From the NCBI GenBank assembly GCA_003150395.1, contig QAMI01000053.1, positions 1-19,266 on the forward strand: 19,266 bases of DNA, written 5' to 3'. Of the stretch, positions 11,921 through 18,972 are shown one piece after another. The notes beneath the pieces are model-generated. The model saw only the letters and a program-made list of their open reading frames with translations, was not told the origin of the DNA and searched no databases. Origin of the DNA: Candidatus Gastranaerophilales bacterium. Lineage in GTDB: Bacteria; Cyanobacteriota; Vampirovibrionia; Gastranaerophilales; Gastranaerophilaceae. Position 1 is the stretch's first letter. Every line of letters begins with the position of its first letter. Position numbers and translations under genes: made by a program.

Positions 11921-14516
11921 TTATTTGTCCTTTATCTGTTTTCGCTATGGGAGAAGGCGGATTCATTCTGCCGAAGAAGAACTGTGACAGAACTGTTACT
12001 CCAAGAAGAACTGCACCGGCAGGTGCAAATATATTCATCCATTTACGGGTATTGTAACCCTGTTTTCCATAATTTGATACAACTTCATCCATTGCAGCGC
12101 CAAGAAGATTAAACATTTCTTTGTCTGAGGTTGGTAATGCGCTGTCTCCTACCTTTGCAACGGTATTTTCAATGTAATTATATGTACCGAGTTTTCTGAA
12201 TGACTGGTTTCTGTATTCTTTGAACTCATTTAACAGAGCCTTATTTTTACCAAAAGCTTTTTCTGTTTCATCCGAAATTGGGTCTTTATATGTTAAGCCC
12301 ATTGTATCTATAAATATTTTACTGTTAAATGGCTGGTTGACTTTTCCGGCTTCGACACTTCTATGGAAGTATTTATAAACAGTTTTTCCGTTTACGAGTT
12401 TAATATCACTCATATCTTCCCAATTCGGATTTGGATTGGTTGATGCAAAGAACTTAGTCAGATAATCTGCTGTATGCGCGCTAAGGCCAATACCTTTAGA
12501 TAATTCAACAACTTCTTCTTTTAATTCGCGCGGAAGTTCCTTTATTGAATCCATATAAGATGTATCGCCGATAGCAACACGTCTATACGTATCCAGAGTA
12601 TTAAGCATCCTGAAGAAAGTACTTTTTACGCTGAATAATCTTTCTTTTGCCATTGATTTGTAAAGATTTTTAACTGACCATTTTTTCCCGCGGTCAGGAA
12701 TTTCAATACTGCGGCGAGGACCTACCATGTAATCCAAAAGGGTTTCCATATCACCTTTACCCTTACCGGTAATGTTTCCGAGTTTGGTTTCAAAATTCTG
12801 GAACATTTGTTCTAAGCGTTTATCAAGCTTGCAAATTTCTTCAGGATTACTAAATATTCCATCATCAATTTCAGTCTTTTTAATTAACCTGTCAAGTTCC
12901 ATAATTTGGTTTATTAAATCTGTGGTAATTTTTTTATAAAGAGGTTTTTCTGCAGTCAGATTGTCAAGGCTTGTGTGCAGAAGTTCAGTTGTTAAAAGCC
13001 TGTCACCACGAGTTTCTGCAATTTGCTGCGGCGTAATTCTTAAATTTTTAACAAACATGTCAACAGTTTTGTTCCAGGAATTTGCAAGAGTTGTTTCTGC
13101 AACCTGTCCAACTTTTTGAAGGACATATTTATCCATTGCATCAACCTCTCCTTTAAATTCATTCATTATGTTAGTTACCGTTCTGACTAATTTTTGATTT
13201 TTGGAGTCCAAAACTGCATAACGTTCTTTTGTTAATGCTTGATAAATCGGATTTTTATCGGCCGGGGCTGTTAATAACTGAATTATTTTCTTCTGGGTTG
13301 CGCGGTCTATTTCTTTATTCGGATTTGATTTATTATATTCAAGCATTTTGCGGCGGATATCTTTTGTGAAGGTTTGGAATATTCTTTCCTGATTATCCTT
13401 TGTAATCTCATTGCCAAAAGATCCTTGTTCAATTGCAAAATATGTTCTTAACTGTTCTGCTTCCGGTATAAGGCTGTCAACAATTTCAGTTGCGATTCCT
13501 TTATCTAAAAATGCTTTTTTGGTATTAGTTACAAGGGCATTGATTGCATTGTCATTTATTACGGAAGAGCTGCTTTGAAGCATTAAACCCAGGTCTTTTG
13601 CTATTATTTTTTTCACGCGCGGATCAAAGCCGGTTGAGATTGCATCTGCAAGTTCATTTAATAAATCCTTTGTTAAAGGTTTATTTTGATTGACGGATAT
13701 GATTTTTTCGGTCTTATTTTTGATTTCATTACTAATCATACCTTTTGAAGCATCTTTAAATTTATTTATAATATAGTTGTTTTCGTTATTTCTGTGAGCC
13801 GCAAGCGGTTTGGCAAGCGGTTTTTCTAATTGATTGCAGATAAGAGCACTCATAATCGGAGTTGCAAAACCGGCTGTAAGCATCCATAAGGTATTATTTT
13901 GAATAGCGATTTTTTTCATTTTTTCCTGAATAAAATCGCGGCGGTTTGGAATATCTTTTGGCACTCCCATTCTGTCCCCTATTTTATCAATTTCTTTAGC
14001 TGAGTACAAATCCCATGGGAGGAATTGTGCATCTTGATAAAACGGTTTTTTGCGTCCGAAACTGTCTTCATATTGCTGTTGAACATTAAATCCATGAATA
14101 AGCCGTGCCGGAAGCTGAATTGCAATTTTCGGCCATAAAGCCATGGAGGCAAAGAATGAACCAAGACCGACAAATTCCATCGTTTTGGTTAATGGGGTTT
14201 GTCTTTTTGTGAACAAAAATCCTGCAATGCCAAGTCCGCCGATTTTCATTCCTAAATCGTTCAATTTGCCAAGCTGGTGATCGTTCGCCTCTCCTTTTAT
14301 GCTTCCTTTAAGTGCGTTTACATCATATGCAAAACTTTTTGCCATTTCTACAGGAGCGTATAAGATATTACTTTTTATAAGTCTTCCCTGACCTTTTAGT
14401 GGTTTTATAAAAGTTTTGTTTGCAAGCTCATGATGAATATCAAAATCAGGCGCTTCTTTTTTGGAAGGCTGTGTATTTTGAGTGTGTATGAAGTTTTGAA
14501 TAAGGTTTGTCTTCAT
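11913..14516 (-). CDS. Large membrane-associated protein of unknown function, paralogous to the upstream gene
   Basis: Not recognised. The 867-residue protein has a polar N-terminal tail, hydrophobic segments at about 90-102, 115-135 and 209-229, a long helical charged middle of about 580 residues without membrane segments, and a last hydrophobic segment at about 826-848. Residues about 51-235 resemble residues 52-250 of the neighbouring 341-residue protein: both have an ALKG/GLKG element, a paired hydrophobic region, then FLPWDLYS (165-172) against FPRWDLLYMS (175-184), and a closing hydrophobic helix (WMLTAGFA against YLWAATGVA). The middle may be coiled-coil-like. The ATG follows the upstream stop by one base (TAATATG) with GGTGA as ribosome-binding site, and the end overlaps the GH13 start, so the three genes form one operon. 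No enzymatic motif is visible. Confidence 0.8.
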   Translation of the reverse strand: MKTNLIQNFIHTQNTQPSKKEAPDFDIHHELANKTFIKPLKGQGRLIKSNILYAPVEMAKSFAYDVNALKGSIKGEANDHQLGKLNDLGMKIGGLGIAGFLFTKRQTPLTKTMEFVGLGSFFASMALWPKIAIQLPARLIHGFNVQQQYEDSFGRKKPFYQDAQFLPWDLYSAKEIDKIGDRMGVPKDIPNRRDFIQEKMKKIAIQNNTLWMLTAGFATPIMSALICNQLEKPLAKPLAAHRNNENNYIINKFKDASKGMISNEIKNKTEKIISVNQNKPLTKDLLNELADAISTGFDPRVKKIIAKDLGLMLQSSSSVINDNAINALVTNTKKAFLDKGIATEIVDSLIPEAEQLRTYFAIEQGSFGNEITKDNQERIFQTFTKDIRRKMLEYNKSNPNKEIDRATQKKIIQLLTAPADKNPIYQALTKERYAVLDSKNQKLVRTVTNIMNEFKGEVDAMDKYVLQKVGQVAETTLANSWNKTVDMFVKNLRITPQQIAETRGDRLLTTELLHTSLDNLTAEKPLYKKITTDLINQIMELDRLIKKTEIDDGIFSNPEEICKLDKRLEQMFQNFETKLGNITGKGKGDMETLLDYMVGPRRSIEIPDRGKKWSVKNLYKSMAKERLFSVKSTFFRMLNTLDTYRRVAIGDTSYMDSIKELPRELKEEVVELSKGIGLSAHTADYLTKFFASTNPNPNWEDMSDIKLVNGKTVYKYFHRSVEAGKVNQPFNSKIFIDTMGLTYKDPISDETEKAFGKNKALLNEFKEYRNQSFRKLGTYNYIENTVAKVGDSALPTSDKEMFNLLGAAMDEVVSNYGKQGYNTRKWMNIFAPAGAVLLGVTVLSQFFFGRMNPPSPIAKTDKGQINA

Positions 14517-14517
14517 A

Positions 14518-15543
14518 TTAGTTCACCACGTACTTTCTTTCTTTTTCGATAATGTCTGCACTGTCAAGTTTAGAAGGCTTTTGAGAACTTGACATAACAT
14601 TTAGAACACCAAGAGCTGAAGCTGCTAATGATGTAAATATCATTGCTTTACCTGTATGCTTTCCAATCTTAGAGCCGTCGCCGAAATATAGTGATTCTAA
14701 ACTTCTTACAAGGCTTTTGCCAAAGATTGATAATGATTTTTTAAATTCCTTGCCTTTCCAAAATTTAAAGGTTGCAGTATTGAAATATTCTTCCCAGGGT
14801 TTCTGGAAAGCTAGTGCAACACCGGTTGCAGCCCATAGATATGATGAAATGTTTTGTGCAAGTTTTGATTTTACAATAATTTCCTTAATTCTTGGTTTTG
14901 CTTCCTGGTCTGAGTCTTTTAAATCAGAGCCAAGCCCGAGTTTTTTGCAGACTTTGTCATAGTATGCATTACGCGGCTTCCCGCTTTCTGCTGACATATA
15001 AAGCAAGTCCCAGCGCGGAAATTCCACACTTTCAAAAACTTTATGGTATTCAATGCTTGTAATATCTGTGTCGTTTATATCATCAGGAAGTTCGTAGTTT
15101 ACTTTTGCATAAGGAACTTCAGTATCAACACCTGTTAAAAGATGTATTGGGGTTGTTATAAGCGGTTTTGACATGCTTTTTGCAAGACCGTAAAATAATA
15201 CACCAAGTGCCATGTGTTTTCCTAATGGGCCTGCTTTTTGTTTTGAGAACGCATCAAAATGCTTATTGGCTGAATTGAATATTGCCATCAACATACCGCT
15301 TCCGATTAGATATGGAACCTGCCCCATTGTCAGAAATTCATAAAAATTCGCGTTACGGTTTCCTTTTAAGCCTTTTGCCGGATAAAGCGTAATTGCGTTA
15401 GTAAATTTATCCATCCCAATGCGAAAACGCGTAGAAAAATTATTTGGTAATAATGTATCATTAGTATATTTTTTGTTATTTTCTCCGGAAGCTTCCGCAG
15501 AAAAACTTTGCTTGTTGTGTATGTTACTTACCGGTAAAATCAT
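14518..15543 (-). CDS. Membrane protein of unknown function, first gene of the GH13 operon
   Basis: Not recognised. The 341-residue protein has a polar N-terminal tail of about 40 residues, hydrophobic segments at about 75-90, 108-121, 231-246 and 300-317, and a soluble segment at about 140-228 containing FPRWDLLYMS. It shares its layout and several motifs with the N-terminal part of the 867-residue protein encoded directly downstream, so the two probably come from an old duplication and could form a complex. GGAG (in TGTGGAGTAATA) precedes the ATG. It opens the operon 14518-15543, 11913-14516, 10193-11920. The 119-base gap from uppP shows no terminator, so read-through from the kds operon is possible. 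Confidence 0.8.
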   Translation of the reverse strand: MILPVSNIHNKQSFSAEASGENNKKYTNDTLLPNNFSTRFRIGMDKFTNAITLYPAKGLKGNRNANFYEFLTMGQVPYLIGSGMLMAIFNSANKHFDAFSKQKAGPLGKHMALGVLFYGLAKSMSKPLITTPIHLLTGVDTEVPYAKVNYELPDDINDTDITSIEYHKVFESVEFPRWDLLYMSAESGKPRNAYYDKVCKKLGLGSDLKDSDQEAKPRIKEIIVKSKLAQNISSYLWAATGVALAFQKPWEEYFNTATFKFWKGKEFKKSLSIFGKSLVRSLESLYFGDGSKIGKHTGKAMIFTSLAASALGVLNVMSSSQKPSKLDSADIIEKERKYVVN

Positions 15544-15662
15544 TATTACTCCACAAAATCTGATGATGGTATATTAATATTCCTGAAAGAAATATTTTGT
15601 TAGTTTTGTTTATAGTATTTACATTTTTTTACAATTGTTGATAAATCTACGCTATGGCAAAT

Positions 15663-16508
15663 TTATCCGTAAATTTTGAAGAAAACGAATGCGCCGGCGC
15701 CTGCTAAAATACAGTACCAGCCGAAAATTGCAAGTGAAAATTTTGATATAAATTTCATAAAATATTTTATGCACAAATAACCGACAACTCCCGAAATAAT
15801 TGTTCCTGCAATTATAGCAGTCCAATTATATGTCATGGCTTCATGGATATCTATTTTTACAAGCGGATAAACCATTGAGGCTCCAAGAATAATCGGTATG
15901 CTCAACAAAAAAGAATATCTTGCGGCTGTTACTCTATCCAAACCAAAAAATAATCCTGTTGCAATTGTCCAGCCCGAGCGTGAAAATCCGGGAAGAGCTG
16001 CCAGACCCTGCGCAAGGCCGATTAAGATTGAAGTTTTTATATCTACATTTTCGCGTCTGGCAGTGAAGTGTTTTGACATGTATTCACTTGCCAAGAGCAC
16101 AAATCCTGTTATGAACAATAGAATTCCGACTATTGATGGTGAGTAAACAAGTTTTTCTGCGATATCTTTTATCGGCAATGCCAGGGCAACTGTTATTACT
16201 GTACCTAAAGCTATATAAAGCCCGAGTTTTGCTTTTTTATCAGACCAGTCTTGTGATTTTAGAGCATGCCACATTGCCTTTAAAATTTCGGCGATATCTT
16301 TTCTGAAAAATATTAATACAGCAATTAAAGTTCCAAGATGCACCATGATGTCAAAAAATACTTCTTCATTTGACTGCTGCGCAATTTCAATGCCTTTGAA
16401 AACTTTGTAAAAATTAGATGTGAACACAAGATGTGCAGAACTTGAAATAGGCAAGAATTCGCTCAAACCCTGTACTATCCCCATTAATATTGCTTGTATT
16501 AAATTCAT
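15663..16508 (-). CDS. uppP: Undecaprenyl-diphosphatase (BacA/UppP family)
   Basis: Integral inner-membrane enzyme that hydrolyses undecaprenyl diphosphate to the monophosphate carrier used for peptidoglycan, O-antigen and other envelope polymers; it is also known for bacitracin resistance. The 281-residue protein shows both family signatures: GIVQGLSEFLPISSSAHL (10-27) with Glu17 and the Ser cluster, and ALPGFSRSGWTIATGLFFGL (171-190), plus about eight hydrophobic segments. PGFSRSGW in place of the commoner PGTSRSGA is a mild variation. The ribosome-binding site GAGGAG lies in the last codons of queD (which ends Glu-Glu-Glu-stop), 7 bases upstream, so translation is probably coupled. It is the last gene of kdsD-kdsC-queD-uppP. 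Confidence 0.96.
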   Translation of the reverse strand: MNLIQAILMGIVQGLSEFLPISSSAHLVFTSNFYKVFKGIEIAQQSNEEVFFDIMVHLGTLIAVLIFFRKDIAEILKAMWHALKSQDWSDKKAKLGLYIALGTVITVALALPIKDIAEKLVYSPSIVGILLFITGFVLLASEYMSKHFTARRENVDIKTSILIGLAQGLAALPGFSRSGWTIATGLFFGLDRVTAARYSFLLSIPIILGASMVYPLVKIDIHEAMTYNWTAIIAGTIISGVVGYLCIKYFMKFISKFSLAIFGWYCILAGAGAFVFFKIYG

Positions 16509-16515
16509 TTGAAAA

Positions 16516-16878
16516 TTACTCCTCTTCGTAATAGCTTGCGCATGATGTCTGTGTTTCCCAGACTGAAACTTTGCTTAATTGGACAACACGTTCTTTTAGT
16601 TTTGAATAAATAAATGCCGCAATCATTTCAGACGACGGGCTTTCATTTTTGAAGGCCGGAAGTTCGTTAACATCCTTATGGTCAAGCAAATCTAAAACTG
16701 CATTTAATTCACGTTTTAGAACTTTGTAATCAATCAGGATATTGCTTTTGTCTAAGGTTTCGCCTTTGACAAAAACTTCAACCATCCAGTTATGTCCATG
16801 CTGGTTTTCGCATTCACCGTCGTAATTCAGAAGGTGGTGCGCTGCTGAAAAAAATGCTTGTGTTTTTATTTCGTACAT
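16516..16878 (-). CDS. queD: 6-carboxytetrahydropterin synthase / 6-pyruvoyl-tetrahydropterin synthase family
   Basis: The 120-residue length is typical of the QueD/PTPS fold. Zinc ligands are His14 or His15 (in FSAAHHL), His27 and His29, and the CENQHGH motif (23-29) contains the catalytic Cys23. LDHKDVNE carries the catalytic Asp/His region, SPSSEMIAA the pterin-binding Glu region, and VWETQTSCASY the substrate-anchoring Glu. The CxxxHGH spacing fits QueD, which makes 6-carboxy-tetrahydropterin from dihydroneopterin triphosphate for queuosine and other deazapurines. No queC, queE or queF is adjacent. GGCGGAGGAATT precedes the ATG. It is embedded between kdsC and uppP, an odd place for a tRNA-modification enzyme. 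Confidence 0.9.
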   Translation of the reverse strand: MYEIKTQAFFSAAHHLLNYDGECENQHGHNWMVEVFVKGETLDKSNILIDYKVLKRELNAVLDLLDHKDVNELPAFKNESPSSEMIAAFIYSKLKERVVQLSKVSVWETQTSCASYYEEE

Positions 16879-16900
16879 AATTCCTCCGCCAATTAGTATT

Positions 16901-17392
16901 TTATCTGTGATTTTTTACTATAAGTTCGCAGAATTCTCTGACTGCACCGTGTCCGCCGTCTTTTGATGATATGAATTTTGCAATATTTTTTACCTCATCA
17001 ACGGCGTCATTAGGACAGCCGGAAAGTCCGGCTTTTTCTAAAATGCAAATATCAGGCAAGTCGTCCCCCATATATGCTGCATTTTCCATTAAAAGGTTGT
17101 ATTTTGCTAAAATTTCTTTCAGAGTTTCCAGTTTGTTTTTTGAACCCTGATGAATTTCTTTGAACTTAAGATTTTCGGCCCTGTGCTGAACTGTTCCGTT
17201 GTTTCTTGCTGTGATTATTGCTGTGATTATCCCGGCGTTGTTCAGCATAGTAATTCCCTGGCCGTCTTTTGCATTAAAAGTTTTGTATTCAACTCCGTTT
17301 TCGTCATAAGTTATGCTGCCGTCTGTCATTACGCCGTCAACATCAAAAGCGCAGAGTTTAATTTTTGACGCTCTCAATTCCAAATCATTCAT
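16901..17392 (-). CDS. kdsC: 3-deoxy-D-manno-octulosonate 8-phosphate phosphatase (KdsC)
   Basis: HAD-superfamily phosphatase removing phosphate from Kdo 8-phosphate. The 163 residues are typical of the capless, tetrameric KdsC. The nucleophile motif is FDVDGVMTDG (16-25) with Asp17 and Asp19, motif II IITAR (59-63), the Lys region SKNK (84-87), motif III GDDLPD (109-114) and the C-terminal GGHGAVRE (146-153) that closes the neighbouring active site. GGAG before the ATG lies in the last codons of kdsD, whose stop is 2 bases upstream, so the two genes are tightly coupled. With kdsD it indicates Kdo synthesis and an LPS-type outer membrane. Confidence 0.95.
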   Translation of the reverse strand: MNDLELRASKIKLCAFDVDGVMTDGSITYDENGVEYKTFNAKDGQGITMLNNAGIITAIITARNNGTVQHRAENLKFKEIHQGSKNKLETLKEILAKYNLLMENAAYMGDDLPDICILEKAGLSGCPNDAVDEVKNIAKFISSKDGGHGAVREFCELIVKNHR

Positions 17393-17394
17393 TC

Positions 17395-18384
17395 TTAAGC
17401 AACTCCGGCTTTCAAAAGGTCATGGATATGGATTACACCGACCGGTCTGCTGTTTTCATCAACGACCGCAAGCGCTGTGATAGAATATTTTTCCATTAAG
17501 TTCAAGGCGCTTGCACCGTATGAATCCGGTGAAATTCTTTTTGGATTTTGAGTCATAACATCTTTTATAAGAATGTTTGAAGTGTCATGATATTTTAATA
17601 ACGTTCTTCTGATGTCGCCGTCTGTCAACACTCCTGTCAGAACTCCGCTGTTATCCAAAATCATTGCCATTCCGAGTTTGTATTGAGTAATTAACTCAAT
17701 TACATCTGTAAATTTATCGTTTTCGTGTGCAATCGGAAGTTTTTCTTTGCCGGCAAGCATTAAGTCTGAAACTTTATACAAGAAACCTTTGCCGAGCGCT
17801 CCTGACGGGTGGAAAATAAGGAAATCTTCTTCAGAAAAACCTCTTTTTTCAAGAAGACATACCGCCAAAGCATCACCCATTGCTAAAGTTGCAGTTGTGC
17901 TTGCTGTCGGGGCTTTGTTAAGCGGACAGGCTTCTCTTTCGACTGAAATGTCAAGGGTAACGTCGCTGGCATGAGAAAGTGTTGAATTGAGATTTCCGGT
18001 CATACCAATCATCATTACGCCGAAACGTTTAATCAGAGGCAGAAGGTTTAAAAGTTCCTGAGTCTCTCCGCTGTTTGAAATTGCAATAATAACATCATTT
18101 CGGGTTATAATTCCAGAATCTCCATGGGTGCTTTCTGCAGGATGAAGAAAATATGCCGGTGTTCCGGTTGAAGATAAAGTCGCGGCAATTTTACGTCCGA
18201 TAAGCCCTGATTTGCCCATTCCGGTTACAATTACGCGCCCTTTGCAATTGAAAAGAATTTCTATTGCTTTGTCGAACTCTTCTCCAATATTGTTTTTCAG
18301 TCTTAAAATTGAATTTGCTTCAATTGTTAAAACTTCTTTTGCCAATTCGTTAATATTTCTTGTCTGCATCATTGTAATACCCAT
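17395..18384 (-). CDS. kdsD: D-arabinose 5-phosphate isomerase (SIS domain plus two CBS domains)
   Basis: Interconverts ribulose 5-phosphate and arabinose 5-phosphate, the first step of Kdo synthesis. The 329-residue protein has an N-terminal SIS domain with GMGKSG (55-60), HPAESTHGDSG (81-91), SNSGET (103-108) and the PTASTT segment (159-164), then two CBS domains at about 200-329 (VLTDGDIRR and a closing VGVIHIHDLLKAG). The ATG at 18384 is chosen because AGGAAGG lies 5 bases upstream; a GTG at 18390 would abut the ribosome-binding site directly, and the ATG pair at 18372/18369 is further away. It heads kdsD-kdsC-queD-uppP. The KpsF name applies to capsule-locus paralogues; linkage to kdsC favours KdsD. 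Confidence 0.94.
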   Translation of the reverse strand: MGITMMQTRNINELAKEVLTIEANSILRLKNNIGEEFDKAIEILFNCKGRVIVTGMGKSGLIGRKIAATLSSTGTPAYFLHPAESTHGDSGIITRNDVIIAISNSGETQELLNLLPLIKRFGVMMIGMTGNLNSTLSHASDVTLDISVEREACPLNKAPTASTTATLAMGDALAVCLLEKRGFSEEDFLIFHPSGALGKGFLYKVSDLMLAGKEKLPIAHENDKFTDVIELITQYKLGMAMILDNSGVLTGVLTDGDIRRTLLKYHDTSNILIKDVMTQNPKRISPDSYGASALNLMEKYSITALAVVDENSRPVGVIHIHDLLKAGVA

Positions 18385-18455
18385 ACACACCTTCCTAATT
18401 AAATCTTAATTCAAGTATACAATAAAATCATATAAAAGTACTAAAAACATTTAAA

Positions 18456-18773
18456 ATGTTAAAATATATTCACTTTTTTCCCGTACTAAAAGATATGAAT
18501 ATGACAGAAGGCAAAAATTTAATATATCCCTCAGCTTCAAATCCTGAAAAAGCAGTTCAGGAAATTAAAAAACATCTTAAAAAATCCGAAATTCGTGAAA
18601 TAGAACTTGATTTGTCTTCAATGAATATTCTGGATGCCGTTAAAGTTTTAGTTTTAACTTCTTCATATCTTTACAAAAAATCACCGGAAGAAAAATTGAA
18701 ATTCAGATTTGTCTCATCTGATATAGAAAATATTCTTTCATCTTTTTCATTAACAAATTTGGAAATGGTATAG
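18456..18773 (+). CDS. Small protein, possibly STAS-like, unknown function
   Basis: Weakly recognised. The 105-residue product has an alternating strand/helix pattern in its second half: IREIELDLSSMNILDA (46-61), a helix VKVLVLTSSYLY, a strand KLKFRFVSS, then a helix ending SLTNLEMV. The ELDLSSMNILDA element resembles the first strand and loop of STAS (anti-sigma-antagonist-like) domains, but the usual conserved Ser/Thr phosphosite is not clear, so the fold is a guess. No Shine-Dalgarno precedes the ATG at 18456; in-frame ATGs at 18495 and 18501 (MTEGKNLIYP) are alternatives. TACAAT near 18417-18422 could be its -10. The promoter for the next gene lies in and just after its last codons. Confidence 0.6.
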   Translation: MLKYIHFFPVLKDMNMTEGKNLIYPSASNPEKAVQEIKKHLKKSEIREIELDLSSMNILDAVKVLVLTSSYLYKKSPEEKLKFRFVSSDIENILSSFSLTNLEMV

Positions 18774-18786
18774 AATATGTTATAAT
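18759..18786 (+). promoter_or_regulatory. Extended -10 promoter upstream of the poly-G/pilin gene
   Basis: TTGGAA (18759-18764), a 16-base spacer and a perfect TATAAT (18781-18786), with TG one base before it (an extended -10). It starts inside the end of the gene at 18456-18773. Transcription would begin near 18793, about 35 bases before the ATG at 18828. Confidence 0.7.
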
Positions 18787-18827
18787 TATAAATGAAAAGA
18801 TGAATAGTTAGAAAAAGGAGATGTAAT

Positions 18828-18878
18828 ATGGTTAAAATGCTTGCTATGACAGAGTTTCGGGGGGGGGGGCAAAAATAG
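18828..18878 (+). CDS. Short out-of-phase 5' reading frame interrupted at the poly-G run
   Basis: An ATG at 18828 follows an excellent ribosome-binding site (AAGGAG at 18815-18820, 7-base spacing) and a strong promoter. As sequenced it encodes only 16 residues (MVKMLAMTEFRGGGQK) before TAG at 18876-18878. The reading frame passes through 11 consecutive G at 18859-18869. With one G fewer (or two more) it would join, with no stop codon, the frame of the pilin-like gene starting at 18973. It may therefore be the true 5' end of that gene in an off state, a genuine short leader peptide, or a sequencing error in the homopolymer. Confidence 0.55.
   Translation: MVKMLAMTEFRGGGQK
18859..18869 (+). 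repeat. Homopolymer run of 11 G
   Basis: Eleven G in a row, inside an AT-rich genome and inside the first codons of an open reading frame. Such a run is prone to slipped-strand mispairing and is the classic form of a contingency (phase-variation) tract. Length miscalls are also common in such runs. Confidence 0.9.
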
Positions 18879-18972
18879 TTTTCTTAAAGGTATAAAATAC
18901 AAATCTTTGATTTCTCATGTTGACCAATATACTAATAAAATATATAATATAAATGGCAAGCATAAGGTCAAT

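Noticed and set aside
18385..18390. A GTG start for kdsD two codons earlier
   Set aside because: It would abut the Shine-Dalgarno with no spacing; the ATG at 18384 has 5-base spacing.
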